Of a stretch of DNA of 64,000 bases, positions 35,138 through 46,997 are shown piece by piece. The stretch is from assembly GCA_028023455.1 (NCBI GenBank), contig JAQFVV010012507.1:3946901-4010900 (forward strand). The letters are read 5' to 3'. The stretch comes from Epiperipatus broadwayi (Eukaryota; Onychophora; Udeonychophora; Euonychophora; Peripatidae). The notes below the pieces were generated by a model that ran no database searches, was not told the DNA's origin, and was given only the letters and a program-made list of their open reading frames with translations. The position numbers and the translations under genes were made by a program. Each line of letters opens with the position of its first letter. Position 1 is the stretch's first letter.

Positions 35138-35224
35138 TTGGATTAGAGAGAACTGTACCAAACTAGTTTGTATTGTGGCTTTTATCAGTGAGAGGCATTG
35201 GATCTGAGAGTACAGATCCAAGGC

Positions 35225-35266
35225 TCTTTACTGATGAAAGCCACAAACTAGAAACTAGTCTGGGGA
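35225..35266 (+). ncRNA. Hammerhead-like motif, right half (core intact)
   Basis: CTGATGA 35231-35237, GAAA 35251-35254, stem III ACTAGT, cleavage C 35260. Stem I CTTTA/TGGGG pairs mainly through T-G wobbles, and stem II AGC/ACT is damaged. The core letters are perfect but helices are weak. Confidence 0.4.
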
Positions 35267-35399
35267 TATTGGATAAGTAGGCATTAGATAGGGATTTTGT
35301 GCACAAGTTTTCTTGCATCCATTTATTATTCTGATTTGCACTAAGTGGCACTACTTACTGTATGGGGAGTTTTGCCTGTTTGAAAATAAACTAATTAAC

Positions 35400-36940
35400 A
35401 CTATTTAAAAGAAAAGTTAAGTTTAAACATATTTACAAATCTCATTTAAAAAGTTTTATTGTCTGAAATTAAACTTCAAACTTGATTTCGATTACAAAAA
35501 AAAAATACTTTGGTTTTAACTATTCAAAAAAAGAGGGGAGAAGATTGTATAACCTAACAATTATAATCAACTGATTCAAAATTTAGACTTCATTAATAAC
35601 AGTCAAAACTCTCTATGAAATAAAAAAAATTCAATAATTATTTTTTTAAACATAATAAATTCTAATTTAATTTGTACTTTAATAAAATAGTGGAATTTTC
35701 ATAAATAACATTAATGTTATAAAATAGCATATGCATAAAATAAAAAAAATAATACATTTAAATCTAATATTACTGTCAAATATGTGTGTATACTTAATGA
35801 CAACAATTCTAACCACACCTGGTTATTTGAAAGTATATATTATTATATATTCCATTAATGTGTTCCTTTTTTCTGCAAATTTATTGTAGGAGTAAATATT
35901 CGTATTCATTTTAATAGTTGTATCTTATTGATAATTGGTTGTGAGAGGCTTCCATGTAAGTCGGTGTTTCAAAAGATCTGGTTTGTACAAGTTTATGAAT
36001 TTAAGACATGCTGGAAAATGGAGTTAGGCTTAAAGCATAGAATTTATCTTGTTAAAGCACTTAATCATGGTACTTTGGAAAACACCATTATGAATAATTT
36101 ATTTGTTTATTTTATGATTGCAGGCCGCTTGTACTGAACTGTTTGCAGAGTATTAATAATTTTGCCATATTAGCTAGTATGACTGCAGTATGATTAGTAG
36201 AATGAATTTTCTCAGTATTTTAAATGCCATCTTGAATAGCATAGTCAAAAAAAATCTAATGAACGAATCTTCTTCTAGATTGTTGGAAAATTTTATATGA
36301 ATCACGATTGATTGTTCTTCTCTGCAAACTTTCTAAAATTTTCTAGATTAACATTTTAAAAATAATAAGCTAGATTTTTAATTCAGACATCCTTGTACAT
36401 ATTTCAAAAATAATCCAGATCGTTAATTATTTAATACATTTTTTCATTCCACAATAGATTAATTTCATTATATCCCTTAAATGGACAAAGCTTAACTTTT
36501 AGATTTTGTTATCACAACTGAATAAAATTTTACTGGTCATAAGCAATGTTGTACAATATTTAAAATAATCTTATACATAAGATAAGAAAATTTATTTACA
36601 AACTTTACTTTTCATAAAAATATTACATCACTTTTTAATATATAACAGAAACGTATTCTACTTTGTCGGAGTGTATTTATTATATACATTCAATCAATCA
36701 CACTTTTATAGCACACATTTAATTTTTAAAAAATTACAAAATTTTCTACATTAATTTAAAAGTAGAATTTAATTGAACCCATCTATATGTTTACATATAT
36801 TTTTGATACATAGCAAGTAGTAGTCATATTATACTGAAGATAAAATAAAAACATTATTGCAAATATTTATTTATTTATATATTTTGCTACTGGTATATTA
36901 ATGAAATTTAATTTAAATAACCTATATCCATACAGTTGTA
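35400..36940. other. AT-rich arm DNA; one mirrored ORF without known domain
   Basis: A ~69-codon frame at 35,928-36,137 (plus) is kept in the right arm as the end of a 135-codon frame (58,417-58,824, minus). The visible differences are replacements (P/L, R/I, E/Q, F/S), which argues against protein constraint. No domain recognised. Confidence 0.4.
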
Positions 36941-36945
36941 TTTAC

Positions 36946-37166
36946 CTTGTGGTATTTTAACGGCAACATTTTTTTTCTTTGTAGAACCCTCAGATTTTAA
37001 ATCACAAACTCCTTTAAATACCAATCCAAAATTTCCTGCAGCAATGTAACGCATTTGAAGCACATGTACATAAGGTATACATGAATTATCTATTTCTTCT
37101 TTATAAGAACCATAGGGAAATTGAATTTTGCTTATCCGATTTAAAACGTCTATATCGATGAAGTGG
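36946..37166 (-). CDS. Protein kinase exon, glycine-rich loop and VAVK lysine (left arm copy)
   Basis: A 221-nt exon with acceptor TTTGCAG ending at 37,167 and donor GTAAAT starting at 36,945 (minus strand). Phase: one base completes the previous codon, 73 full codons follow, one base carries over. Residues ~40-52 read YIAAGNFGLVFKG, a nucleotide-binding loop in which the first G of G-x-G is replaced by A; residues ~67-73 read VAVKIPQ with the ATP-contacting lysine. VAVKIPQ and the loop style suggest a receptor tyrosine kinase, but the subfamily cannot be told from one exon. After GVC this copy has D-L-K where the right arm has R-V-K. No other exon of the gene was identified. Confidence 0.75.
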
Positions 37167-37481
37167 CTGCAAATATATAAATGTATTTTATAATAAATAG
37201 AAAACTATATATTCTAAGAAATATTATAAAATTAGATGTATTTTCAACCTGTTTATGATTTTTAGGGGCTTTCGGTTTTTATAGCAAGATTATGGGTAGT
37301 CTTAAAATTATTCTAAATAAAAAAAATTACATTATAGATTATTAAACATTATGGCAATATTTTTTTAAATATTATTTAAACACAATAGGTAAGCATATTG
37401 CCAAATATTGAAAGCTTATTTGAAGATGTTTGTAAAGTGAGGAAGCACATTTTACTCGCTACAAATTATTTTTCATTTTGC

Positions 37482-37731
37482 ATACATACATACATACGTA
37501 CATATGTACGTACGTACGTACATACATACATATACATATGTATGTACATACATACATACATACATACATACATACATACATACGTACATACATACATACA
37601 TAAGTACGTGCATACATGCATGCATACATACATACACACATGCATACATGCAGCCATACATGCACACATACATGCATACAAACATGCATAAATACATGCA
37701 TGCATGCATACATACATACATATATAGAAGT
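37482..37731. repeat. (CATA/CGTA/CATG)n tetranucleotide microsatellite
   Basis: Variable CATACATA/GTACGTAC/GCATGCAT array. It produces long low-complexity frames on both strands that are not genes. Mirror ~56,822-57,078. Confidence 0.95.
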
Positions 37732-37739
37732 AGGTGGAA

Positions 37740-38283
<544 letters not shown>

Positions 38284-38419
38284 GATAGACATTTGAAACT
38301 ATTTCAGTAAATATATATTTTAGTACCTTTAGTTTTTTATTTATCAATAGCTAATTTATGTTTCTGGCTAAAAATTCTAATGATGACAATCACTTACCAA
38401 ACATTAAATTTGCATATAT

Positions 38420-38761
38420 CTATACATATCTAAATATCCTGAAATTGTATTTATATCTTGCTTCAGTGAAAAACATGGTTTCATATTGCACATGCATATA
38501 TACATATATGTTGTGTGTCAGATTCATTGAAAATGATGTAAATACAATTTTATACCTATTTGAGTAATACTTATTTAATATTATCACTTTAGTTCCACTG
38601 TTTTTATTAACATTTTCATGATTTGCCACAATAGAAAATAGGTCAGATCCATCTAAAATATTATGGGTAATATAGAAATAGTAATTTACCACACACATAG
38701 CTTTTACATATATAAATAATATAAATAAAATGTCCATTAAGAAGAACAAAATTGTAATCAT
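38420..38761 (-). other. 113-codon ORF kept in both arms, function unknown
   Basis: Begins MITILFFLMDILFILFIYVK (hydrophobic) and contains IVANHENVNKN and MHVQYETMFFTEARYKYNF. The right-arm copy (55,851-56,192) has the same length; the arm differences I see are replacements (S/N, T/I, S/P, L/P). It lies on the same strand as the kinase exon of its arm, on the 5' side of that exon. It could be an upstream exon of that gene or chance; I cannot show splice sites or homology. Confidence 0.25.
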
Positions 38762-38782
38762 AATAAGAATAATAAATATAAT

Positions 38783-38947
38783 GGTATTAAACTTTTACAA
38801 ACAGTCTTTCAATCTGCAAAAATACTTTCAGTTAATTTTTTAAACATGCTCAACTGCCATTAAATTCAATGGCAGTTGAGCAGGTTTAAGAAATTAACCG
38901 AAAGTATTTCTGCAGATTGAAAGACTGTTTATAATAGTTTATTACCT
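38783..38947. mobile_element. 165-bp palindromic MITE-like element (left arm)
   Basis: Arms of ~80 bp meet at CTCAACTGCCATT-AAATTC-AATGGCAGTTGAG (38,849-38,880). Ends read GGTA-T/A-TAAAC on both sides. No ORF. Mirror at ~55,660-55,825. Confidence 0.75.
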
Positions 38948-38965
38948 TTATATTTATTACTCTTA

Positions 38966-39003
38966 TATATATATATATATAATGAATCAGAGTACACTAA
39001 AGA

Positions 39004-39058
<55 letters not shown>

Positions 39059-39060
39059 TA

Positions 39061-39103
<43 letters not shown>

Positions 39104-39147
39104 GACTCAGAGTACACTAAAGAGTGGTATATATATATATAAAGTTT
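38966..39147. repeat. (TA)n blocks with a repeated 29-bp unit
   Basis: (TA)n tracts separated by two copies of AATGA(A/C)TCAGAGTACACTAA AGAGTG, at ~38,981-39,008 and ~39,100-39,127. The right arm (55,466-55,645) is rearranged here, so this is one of the most arm-variable spots. Confidence 0.85.
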
Positions 39148-39181
39148 GAAAGAAAAGGTAGAAATGAACGCAAACAAAATT

Positions 39182-40080
39182 TATTGTAGATATTTATTTA
39201 AAATATATACACTGGTTATAACAGATTAATGGTTAAATAATATTTTGAGATTTAAAAGTATTATAAATTATTTAAATCAATATAAAAAAGATCTACTTAA
39301 CATTTTGTTTATTTCAGAATTGGGTTTTGAAAAAATCTAAAGCAGGTTTTTTTTTCATTTTGTAATTTATATTAATTATATATTTCTGATATCTATTTTT
39401 ACTTGGATTAAGTAAAAATGGTTTTGATAAATGTAAAATATTTTTGGAAATAGATTGTTTTTATTATTATTTACTTTGATTATAATTATTTCTATAATCT
39501 GTTTTAGTTAAAAAAATATTTTTTTAAACTAATTTCTTTTAATTAAATTTTTTTTTAACTAATTGATTTTAATTAATGTAAATTAAAAAAAAAACAGAAC
39601 AATTTAATTAAATTATCTGTTTTTTAATCAAAATGAAAAATATTTTATTTACCCTAGTTTGAAACATTCAGTATATACTGTAAAAAGTGAGTTCAAATTA
39701 AAGATTTTTTTTTTAAATTACAGAGAATGCAGTTGTCAGTATCAAAGCCTGCTCTAAAGAAAATTTGTTAGTTTCTATCCTGGTCCACATTGAATTTTAT
39801 ACATGTAGAGACATCTTATCTATGAATTTTTAGACTAATTTGTGAGAAGTAGATCACTTGCCTGACTGCACTTTATTAAATTATTAAAACTGCCTGAAGT
39901 TTATGACAATACTGCACTGCTGAAAATATTTATACCATGGACATGAGGATAAAAAAACCGTCACATGAATTGGCTCACTAAAAGATCCCAGAGCTGTATT
40001 TTATTTATATATGTTAATACATGTATGTATGGGAAGTGTAAATTTTCAGTAGTACATACACTGTATTTATATATTAGCCA
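39182..40080. other. AT-rich arm DNA, no gene seen
   Basis: Long T- and A-runs, then a mixed segment 39,720-40,080 without ORF. Mirror ~54,522-55,430. Confidence 0.5.
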
Positions 40081-40081
40081 T

Positions 40082-40192
<111 letters not shown>

Positions 40193-40394
40193 GTATGGAT
40201 CATTCATTTATAATTATTTAATTAGAAAGTACTTTACCTAGAACAGAAGCTAGTGAAAACAAACTACTTCAAGCCATGACTTAAAGTAACAACATCAGGC
40301 TGATTGCATTCAAAAGGGGATCTTCTTTTGAATGCCTCACTAGATCTAATATAGAGACCAAAGCAATGTAATTTTAATTTATATATATATATAT

Positions 40395-41442
40395 GGTAAT
40401 CCTGACTTATAGCAATTGTGACACTTCGCCCTCTATTTTTAAAAAACTTAACTACATTTTTTTCCTACTAAGTCTATCAAACATTAATCAGTGTATCTAA
40501 CCATAAATAAACTATATCTAAGTATTAATGTTAATAAAAAAAAAATTAAAACTTACACTTTTATGTGTAGTTTTCACTTGTAATGTATATCTAGTGGTCT
40601 TTACTGTATATATAACTATAAGTAAATAAACTATATTAACTATACATGTTTTTACATAAAGATGAATAAATTAAAACAAAAACTTACATTTACTGTAGGC
40701 AGAATCTGTGTTTCGAACTACGTTATTCTCACTATGTAATTGCAAAGTACAGTATATCTAACTATAAATGTATTTTTTACATGAAGATTAATAAATAAAA
40801 TGTAATAAAACTTATATTTTTATGCTCTATTTCGAGATCTGTTGTGCGGCAAAAGTGTCACCAAAAAAAGTCCCTGCAAAGAAATTATGAACTACTTTTG
40901 TCATGTGTAATTTTTGCTTTTTAAAAAATTACACGTGACAAAAGTAGTTCATAATTTTTTGCAGGGACTTTTTTTGGTGACACTTTTGCCACACAACATA
41001 TCTCGAAGTAGAGCATAAAAATGTAAGTTTTATTACATTTTATTTATTAATCTTCATGTAAAAAGTACATTTATAGTTAGATATACTTTGCAATTACATA
41101 GTGAAAATAACGTAATTCAAAACACGGATCCTGCCTGCAGGAAATGTAAGTTGTTTTTTTTAAATTTATTCATCTTTATGTAAAAACATGTATAGTTAAT
41201 ATAGTTTATTTATTTATAGTTATTTATACAGTAAAGACCACTAGATATACATTACAAGTGAAATACACATAAAAATGTAAGTTTTTTAAAAAATTTTTTT
41301 TATTAACATTTATACTTAGATATAGTTTATTTATAGTTAGATACACTGATTAAAGTTGGATAGACTTACTAGGAAAAAAAATGTAGTTAAGTTTTTTTAA
41401 AAATAGAGTGCAAAGTGTCGTGACCGCTAGAAGTCAGGATTA

Positions 41443-41444
<2 letters not shown>
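40395..41444. mobile_element. 1.05-kb foldback transposon-like element in (TA)n (left arm)
   Basis: Perfect outer ends GGTAATCCTGACTT (40,395) and AAGTCAGGATTACC (ending 41,444), both directly adjoining (TA)n. Arms of ~500 bp are inverted copies meeting at ~40,915 through AAATTACACGTGACAAAAGTAGTTC. Each arm also holds about three diverged units built on a TAACTATAAATAAACTATAT...AAACTTACATTTTTATG theme. No transposase. Ends plus TA flanks would suit a non-autonomous TA-targeting DNA transposon; the family is not identified. Confidence 0.8.

Positions 41445-41446
<2 letters not shown>

Positions 41447-41492
<46 letters not shown>
41447..41492. repeat. (TA)n microsatellite
   Basis: Directly follows the foldback element; the right-arm counterpart (~53,147-53,166) is much shorter. 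Confidence 0.95.
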
Positions 41493-41496
<4 letters not shown>

Positions 41497-41499
41497 ACA

Positions 41500-42903
41500 A
41501 CATAACTTAAATATTAATTTTGCAGTTAAAAAGTATATTTTTACTTATTACTTATAGAATAATATTTAACATCAGTTAAATTATCAAAAAAACATCAGCT
41601 TTAATGATTAAGAATAAATATTTTTGAATAAATTAAAGCAATTAACCATGGGAATAAATTTGAGAAACTACCTTAAAGTTAGGGAACAAAATTTAGAAAC
41701 AAAAGACCTTTTATGCATAACATTTCAAAATTGTTTACAGTTAAGAGTAATCTCTAAAAAAAAAGAATTTTTTGGAGAATTTTCAGCAAAGTGTATTTTT
41801 TTTTTTAAGAAACTTTTGTTTAACATTTTAAAGTTGTAACTTGTTATAAGATGAATTAGCATTACTCACCAAAATATTTTATTTTATATTGCATTAGGTA
41901 TGTATATGCATGCATATTATTATATATTTTTTATATTGTTAACAGATTGATACTGATATTTACTAGTAATGTAATTATTTAACTTTACACTTTTTCATAT
42001 TCTAATGAAATACTCCAAAAACTTGAGTTTAGTCAAGCCACTATACAAAATAGTATTTTTAAATAAAATATATATATTTTAACTTCAAAGCTTGCTACAG
42101 CACACATGTTTTCTCTTATTATTGAAGCCATCTGCACAGAAAGGGATGGACAACATGACTTAGTGCAAGAGACCCAAGGTTCAATGACAAGAGGGAGTCT
42201 TGTGTCCCTTTATCAAAACCTTGGAACATCTTTTATAATTTACATTTATCATTGCAATAATTTGAATACTTTATAAACTATATAATCAACACGCACCCAG
42301 AATTTTAGTTAACTAACTTTCACTATCATTTTGATGAGAAGTTTCCAAAAGATAACTCATTGCTATTAAGTTAGTTTATATATAGTTGGTTTAAAAATAC
42401 CTTTTCAAAGCAGCTTAACACAGTTCAAATTTTTGGAGCATATATTAATAAATGGAATATTACTAGGACATTAAGCATAATGTGTGTTTTTGTCTATACA
42501 TAAACATTAAAATAATTTTTTACTGTTTTTTTAATAAGTAGAATATTTTATATTATTATATATCCATATGGGTTCATATATGTACATGGCTATTTAACTT
42601 TTATTTTAATTTCCATATCTCAAAATTATAGATAATGCTATTTATGTCATTTATTATTTTTTAATCAGTTAGACAAAATGAGAAAGATTTATTTATGATT
42701 ACAACATTTATCAGACCTATAGTCTAATTTTTATTGTTCTTATTCCAAATTAAAAAAAAGTATCTCCCATTGTTTTAAATTATTTCAATAGTTATTTAAT
42801 AATAAAATACAATTAAGAATTATATATTTGTATTATCATTTGTTCACAGACACATTCCTTAGAGTCCTTCATTCTATGGTAGCTCTAAATAATAACAGAG
42901 TTT

Positions 42904-42937
<34 letters not shown>

Positions 42938-43010
42938 TTGATGGAGCATACCAATAGCTCTAAACAAGCTTTGTTTCTATAAGTGTCGAAAGAGATAGAA
43001 TTCAAAATCT
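41500..43010. other. AT-rich arm DNA, no gene seen
   Basis: Mirror ~51,700-53,110. Near 42,150 the left arm lacks ~14 bases present at ~52,455 in the right. A (TA)n run lies at 42,908-42,933. The 71-codon frame at 41.6-41.8 kb is broken in the other arm. Confidence 0.5.
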
Positions 43011-43029
43011 CTATTATTATATATATATA

Positions 43030-43554
43030 ACAAAATATGCTTGTGATGTGATGTAATGTACAGAGGTTTGGGTAAAGCTCCATCTATTGATCATAAATGC
43101 AAGCGATAGCATGTTACGTGATTTATAACTTTTTTTTTGTTTTTCATAAATGTACCTTTAAAGGTTTTTGCAATGATATATATTGCAGAGGCTTTGACCA
43201 TGTGATGAAACTGAACTGATATCAGACCCATATAGCTATCTAGTTTGTTAGGCTGACTTTGAAGACATTACATGTCTGAAAAATTCATGCTTGCAAACTG
43301 ATAGAAACTTGTTGCATAAACACTTGGAGTTAGTGTTTAGATCTAGTTTCTGGCCCTACCCTTCACTGATGATAGCAAATTAGCTTGAAATCAACTGATC
43401 TGAAGGTGGAGCTAACAAAAGAGATAGTTAATTCTGACTCTTTTGATGTTTATGTAACAAAATACACTTGTATGGAGGTTTTGGTAAAGTTCCATCTATT
43501 GATCATAAATGCAAGCAATAGCGAGTTACGTGATTTATAACTTGTTTTTGTTTT

Positions 43555-43555
<1 letters not shown>
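43030..43555 (+). mobile_element. Hammerhead retrozyme-like element, ~1.2 units of a ~412-bp monomer (left arm)
   Basis: Aligned throughout with the 418-bp monomer (TACCTTTA, GATATATATTGCAGAG, CAGACCCATATA, GAAAAATTCATGCTTGCAA, TTTAGATCTAGTTTCT). The CCATCTATTGATCATAAATGC segment appears at 43,080 and again at 43,492, so the element is slightly more than one tandem unit, with the same sequence at both ends. This is the expected form of a retrozyme or Penelope-type tandem insertion. One hammerhead is inside. (TA)n lies on both sides. Confidence 0.8.
43360..43406 (+). ncRNA. Type I hammerhead ribozyme (left arm)
   Basis: CCTTCA 43360-43365, CTGATGA 43366-43372, stem II AGC/GCT with loop AAATTA, GAAA 43387-43390, stem III ATCA-AC-TGAT, cleavage C 43400, TGAAGG 43401-43406. 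Canonical core, perfect 6-bp stem I with both strands changed relative to the 418-bp family. The T-T mismatch beside the core remains. Confidence 0.75.

Positions 43556-43611
<56 letters not shown>
43556..43611. repeat. (TA)n microsatellite
   Basis: 56-bp run; only ~28 bp in the right arm (~50,994-51,022). Confidence 0.95.
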
Positions 43612-43615
<4 letters not shown>

Positions 43616-43920
43616 GAGAGAACTAAAACTAAGACTTTCAAAATCCCTACAGCTATCCACTTAACCTTATGTAACCAACACACATGACAACATGCATGTG
43701 AAAAAGATAATCAATTTTTAATATACATATTTTGCGTTTGACCTCTGATATACACATTTTATGTTGGACCAACTGATGAGCATGAAATATGTATATTGAG
43801 GATCATTTATGTTTTTTACATGCATGTGGTCATGAGTATCCATAACATAAAATAGAATGGTTAATAGTAGGGAGCTTGAAATTCTAAGTTCACAGCTTTT
43901 CTAATTACATTAAGTTTAAT

Positions 43921-43954
43921 ATATATATATATATATATATATAATACTATAATG

Positions 43955-43984
<30 letters not shown>
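43921..43984. repeat. (TA)n with a 15-18-bp interruption at the retrotransposon 3' end
   Basis: Directly follows the (TGA)n tail of the RTE copy on its strand; the right arm has an uninterrupted run (50,621-50,687). Confidence 0.9.
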
Positions 43985-43985
<1 letters not shown>

Positions 43986-43999
43986 CATCATCATCATTA

Positions 44000-44326
44000 T
44001 CAACCATTATCAATCCACTGCAGGATGAAGGTCTCTCCAAGTTTAATCCATCTTCTCCGATCTTTAGCTTCTCTTCTCCACATCACCCCTACACATTTTC
44101 TTATTTCATCCATCCATCTTACATGTGGTCTCCTTCTGGGTCTTTTACAATCTCTTGGAATCCAGTTTAAAATTTCAATTGTCCATCTATTATCATCTCT
44201 TCTAGCAATATGTCCAGCCCAACTCCACTTCAATCTTTTAATTTTTTCAATGAGGTCAGTAACACCTGTTTGTTCTCTTACCCATACATTGCGTTTCGAT
44301 CTCTTCTTGTTACTCCCAACATACAT
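44000..44326 (-). pseudogene. RTE ORF, C-terminal part (left arm)
   Basis: Continues the RT frame after a one-base loss: the left arm has GATCGAAACGC where the right has GATCGAAAACGC. Carries RLKWSWAGHIARRDDNRW and RPHVRWMDEIRKCVGVMWRRE, ending QWIDNG. This region after the RT palm is usual in this element group; its function is uncertain. Confidence 0.8.
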
Positions 44327-45579
44327 CTCTCCATACTTCTTTGAGTGGTCTGAAGTCTCTGTATTGATCTTCTATTAAGTGTCCAAGTCTCAGATCCATA
44401 AGTAAGAACTGGTAAAACACATTTGTTAAAAACCTTTCTTTTCAAACACATAGGCATATTTCCTTTTAATATCAAGTTATTTCTACCAAAAGCACTCCAA
44501 CCAAGTTTAATTCTATGATTAATTTCCTCTATTATGTTTCCATCTGTATTAATAATCTGACCAAGGTATTTGTAACTCTTAACTTCTTCTAACTCATCAT
44601 AATCAATCTTTATTTTCATATTTTGAGCAAATCGATTAAACATTACTTTAGTCTTTTTAACATTTATCTTTAGTCCTACTTTCCTACTTTCATCTGATAA
44701 CTCCTGCAACATTTCCTGCAGCTCTGAAGCATTATTTGCAAAAACAACTACATCATCTGCGAAATCTAAATGACTTAAATAATCTCCATTTACTTTCACT
44801 CCTTTAGTTTCCCATTTTAATCCACAAAATACTTCTTGCAGCACTGCTGTAAAAAGTTTTGGAGATATGGAGTCACCTTGTCTTACACCTTTCTCAATGT
44901 TGACTTTCCCAGTATCATTATGTAATCTAATTGTTGCTGTTGCATTTTTATAAATATTCTTTAAAATATGACAATATCCTGGATCTATACCTTGATGATC
45001 CAATGCTTTAATCACTGAAGAAATGTTTATAGAATCAAATGCCTTTTCATAATCTACAAATCCAAAACATAATGACAACTCATATTCATTTGTCCTTTCT
45101 ATAACTTCTCTCAATACTTGAATATGATCTACTGTACTAAAACCACTTTTAAATCCAGCTTGTTCTCTTGGTTGGTGAAAATCCAAGGTTCTCTGTAGAC
45201 GAGTTGTAATTATCTTGGTAAAAATTTTATATAAAACTGATAAAAGGCTGATAGGTCTGTAATTTCTAATATCTTCTTTATCACCTTTTTTAAATATTAA
45301 TATTATTACTGCATTCTTCCAATCATCCGGTACATCTTTATCATTTAGACATTTGGTATATAACTTTGCTAATATTTTTTCTGTTTCTTCACCTGCTTCT
45401 TTTAATATATCAATTATAATTCCATCATTACCTGGAGCCTTTCCTTTTTTCATACATTTAATTGCATTTCTCACTTCTTCATTTAAAATTCTGGGCAATT
45501 CGGAAGATGTAATAGATATAGGAGGTACTTGTTCTTTATTACTATATAATTCTTGATAAAAATCTTCTACCAATTTCAT
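44278..45579 (-). CDS. RTE reverse transcriptase part (left arm)
   Basis: Contains all expected RT blocks: [55 protein letters not shown] (first catalytic Asp), [28 protein letters not shown] (FADD catalytic pair) and [13 protein letters not shown], then the [11 protein letters not shown] tail. RNA-templated DNA synthesis at a nicked target is the family's role. The start methionine at 45,579 is only the first ATG after the adapter-like interruption; the natural frame continues from the endonuclease part. The catalytic FADD is intact here, whereas the right-arm copy has FTDD. Confidence 0.88.
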   Translation of the reverse strand: MKLVEDFYQELYSNKEQVPPISITSSELPRILNEEVRNAIKCMKKGKAPGNDGIIIDILKEAGEETEKILAKLYTKCLNDKDVPDDWKNAVIILIFKKGDKEDIRNYRPISLLSVLYKIFTKIITTRLQRTLDFHQPREQAGFKSGFSTVDHIQVLREVIERTNEYELSLCFGFVDYEKAFDSINISSVIKALDHQGIDPGYCHILKNIYKNATATIRLHNDTGKVNIEKGVRQGDSISPKLFTAVLQEVFCGLKWETKGVKVNGDYLSHLDFADDVVVFANNASELQEMLQELSDESRKVGLKINVKKTKVMFNRFAQNMKIKIDYDELEEVKSYKYLGQIINTDGNIIEEINHRIKLGWSAFGRNNLILKGNMPMCLKRKVFNKCVLPVLTYGSETWTLNRRSIQRLQTTQRSMERCMLGVTRRDRNAMYG

Positions 45580-46997
45580 AATGTAGATCGGAAGAGCACA
45601 CGTCTTTTAGTAATAATTCCATCTTTTTTCCTTATTGCAGATATAAATTTCCTACCAATACCAAAATGTTGTTTTACATTCTTAAGACTTTTATTTTCTT
45701 CTACAGCTTTTCTTGCTAGTTCACAGTTATACTTTCTTATATCATTTTCAACTCTTTTCCGCACCATTTTACAAAATTCGAGATATTCAATTCTTTTTAA
45801 TGCATCATTCTTGCATATCTTCATATTCCTTCTTTTCTTCATAAGTTCTCTAGTCTCAGTAGAAATTTTATTAGTCAATTGCTGCTTTTTTCTACCAGCT
45901 ATCTTTGTTGCAGTTTTTAAAAGTGTATCAGTTATTTTCATATTAATTTCATTCAAATCTGAATCATGTTCAAAATCTACTAATACTTGAAACCGATTTG
46001 TAAGTTCTAATTTAAATTCATTAGAATGTTTCTGAAGATTAGGAATATCAACTGTAAATATAGTTTTTCTTAATAATTTTTGTCTCTCTAGTTTTACATT
46101 AACATGTATCTTACCCCTTACTAATCGATGATCACTTCCTGTGTTAAATTTATTAAGAACATTACAATCTTGAAATATGTATTTCCTGTTAGTCAAAATA
46201 TAATCCAATTCTGCTGTACCTTCATTTGGATGCTTCCATGTCCATTTCCTTCTAACATTTTTCTCAAAAAAAGAATTCATAATATAAAGTTTTTCCTTCT
46301 CTGCAAACTCCACAAGTCTATGTCCTCTCTCATTTCTATTACCATAACCAAAATTACCTACAACACTTTCATCTTTCATTTGTTTACCAATTCTAGCATT
46401 AAAATCTCCCATAACAATTTTAAAATGTTGTTTACTCTGATCAAAAGCCTTTTGTACATCCATATAAAAATCTTCTATTACTTCATCACTATGAGAACTT
46501 GTTGGGGCATAAACCTGAATTATCTGCATTTGATATCTGCTATTAAGTTGTATAACTAATCTTGCCACTCTGTCTGATACACCATCAATCTCCACAATAT
46601 TGTTCTTCCACTTTTTATTTATAATGAATCCTACTCCACTTGTATTTCCAATATTTGTGCCTTTATAATAGAGCATATGTCCACTTTTTAAATCAATTGT
46701 CTCTTCACCTTTTCTTCTAACTTCACAAAGTCCAATAATATCCCATTTAATATAAGAGAGTTCTTCTTCTAATTCTTGCAATCTTCCTTCACTTGAAAGT
46801 GATCTGCAGTTGTAAGTACCTAAATAAAAAGTCGTCATCAAATGGCAGCCTGGGTCCGCCTCCAGGATATTCTTAGCACCCTCCGCCTTCGGCCACCAAC
46901 CGCTGCCTTGGTTGGTGACTTTACAGCCTCCTGGGATTAAGGGCCATGCTTTATTTTTGTCTGTCATAATTGTATAATTGGGAAAAATCTTTATCAT
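45576..46997 (-). CDS. RTE endonuclease part (left arm)
   Basis: APE-type endonuclease: [12 protein letters not shown] near residue 60, [12 protein letters not shown] (catalytic Glu), [30 protein letters not shown] (Asp/Asn of the active site), [13 protein letters not shown] and GSDHRLV (catalytic His). A basic linker follows and then the adapter-like sequence, which changes the last residues to a non-native end. An in-frame extension of ~53 residues precedes the [11 protein letters not shown] start. That extension is broken in the right arm by one extra A at about 47,690, so which start is used is uncertain. Confidence 0.88.
   Translation of the reverse strand: MIKIFPNYTIMTDKNKAWPLIPGGCKVTNQGSGWWPKAEGAKNILEADPGCHLMTTFYLGTYNCRSLSSEGRLQELEEELSYIKWDIIGLCEVRRKGEETIDLKSGHMLYYKGTNIGNTSGVGFIINKKWKNNIVEIDGVSDRVARLVIQLNSRYQMQIIQVYAPTSSHSDEVIEDFYMDVQKAFDQSKQHFKIVMGDFNARIGKQMKDESVVGNFGYGNRNERGHRLVEFAEKEKLYIMNSFFEKNVRRKWTWKHPNEGTAELDYILTNRKYIFQDCNVLNKFNTGSDHRLVRGKIHVNVKLERQKLLRKTIFTVDIPNLQKHSNEFKLELTNRFQVLVDFEHDSDLNEINMKITDTLLKTATKIAGRKKQQLTNKISTETRELMKKRRNMKICKNDALKRIEYLEFCKMVRKRVENDIRKYNCELARKAVEENKSLKNVKQHFGIGRKFISAIRKKDGIITKRRVLFRSTL
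45585..45605 (+). other. Illumina adapter contamination (21-nt perfect match)
   Basis: Begins AGATCGGAAGAGC and continues CACACGTCT, the start of the TruSeq read-1 adapter. The right-arm counterpart (about 49,006-49,022) reads ordinary coding sequence (AAAAAGAGGAGATGACATT), so the adapter replaces ~11 native bases; a further 5 bases (TTATG) are missing ~20 bp away. This is an assembly or polishing error, not biology. Confidence 0.95.

Larger units (their letters stand above)
34945..35385. mobile_element. Foldback element of the second hammerhead-like family (left arm)
   Basis: Two inverted halves: AACAGGCAAAACTC...GTGCCACTCAGTGCAAG at the left and CTAAGTGGCAC...GAGTTTTGCCTGTTT at the right, meeting near 35,195-35,215. 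Each half aligns with the 266-bp element at 29.2-29.45 kb. The left half extends further out (CACGTGATCACC). AAATAAAC-AATTAA-like sequence on both sides may be a decayed target duplication. Confidence 0.7.

Noticed and set aside
40305-40336. Small hairpin GCATTCAAAAG / CTTTTGAATGC
   Set aside because: An 11-bp hairpin in AT-rich DNA, not distinguishable from chance; it is present in both arms only because of the palindrome.
45353-46559. Antisense frames of 60-145 codons within the RTE copies (also 48,049-49,251 and 44,025-44,378)
   Set aside because: Shadows of the retrotransposon ORF on the opposite strand; low-complexity Phe/Ile/Ser-rich with no domain.
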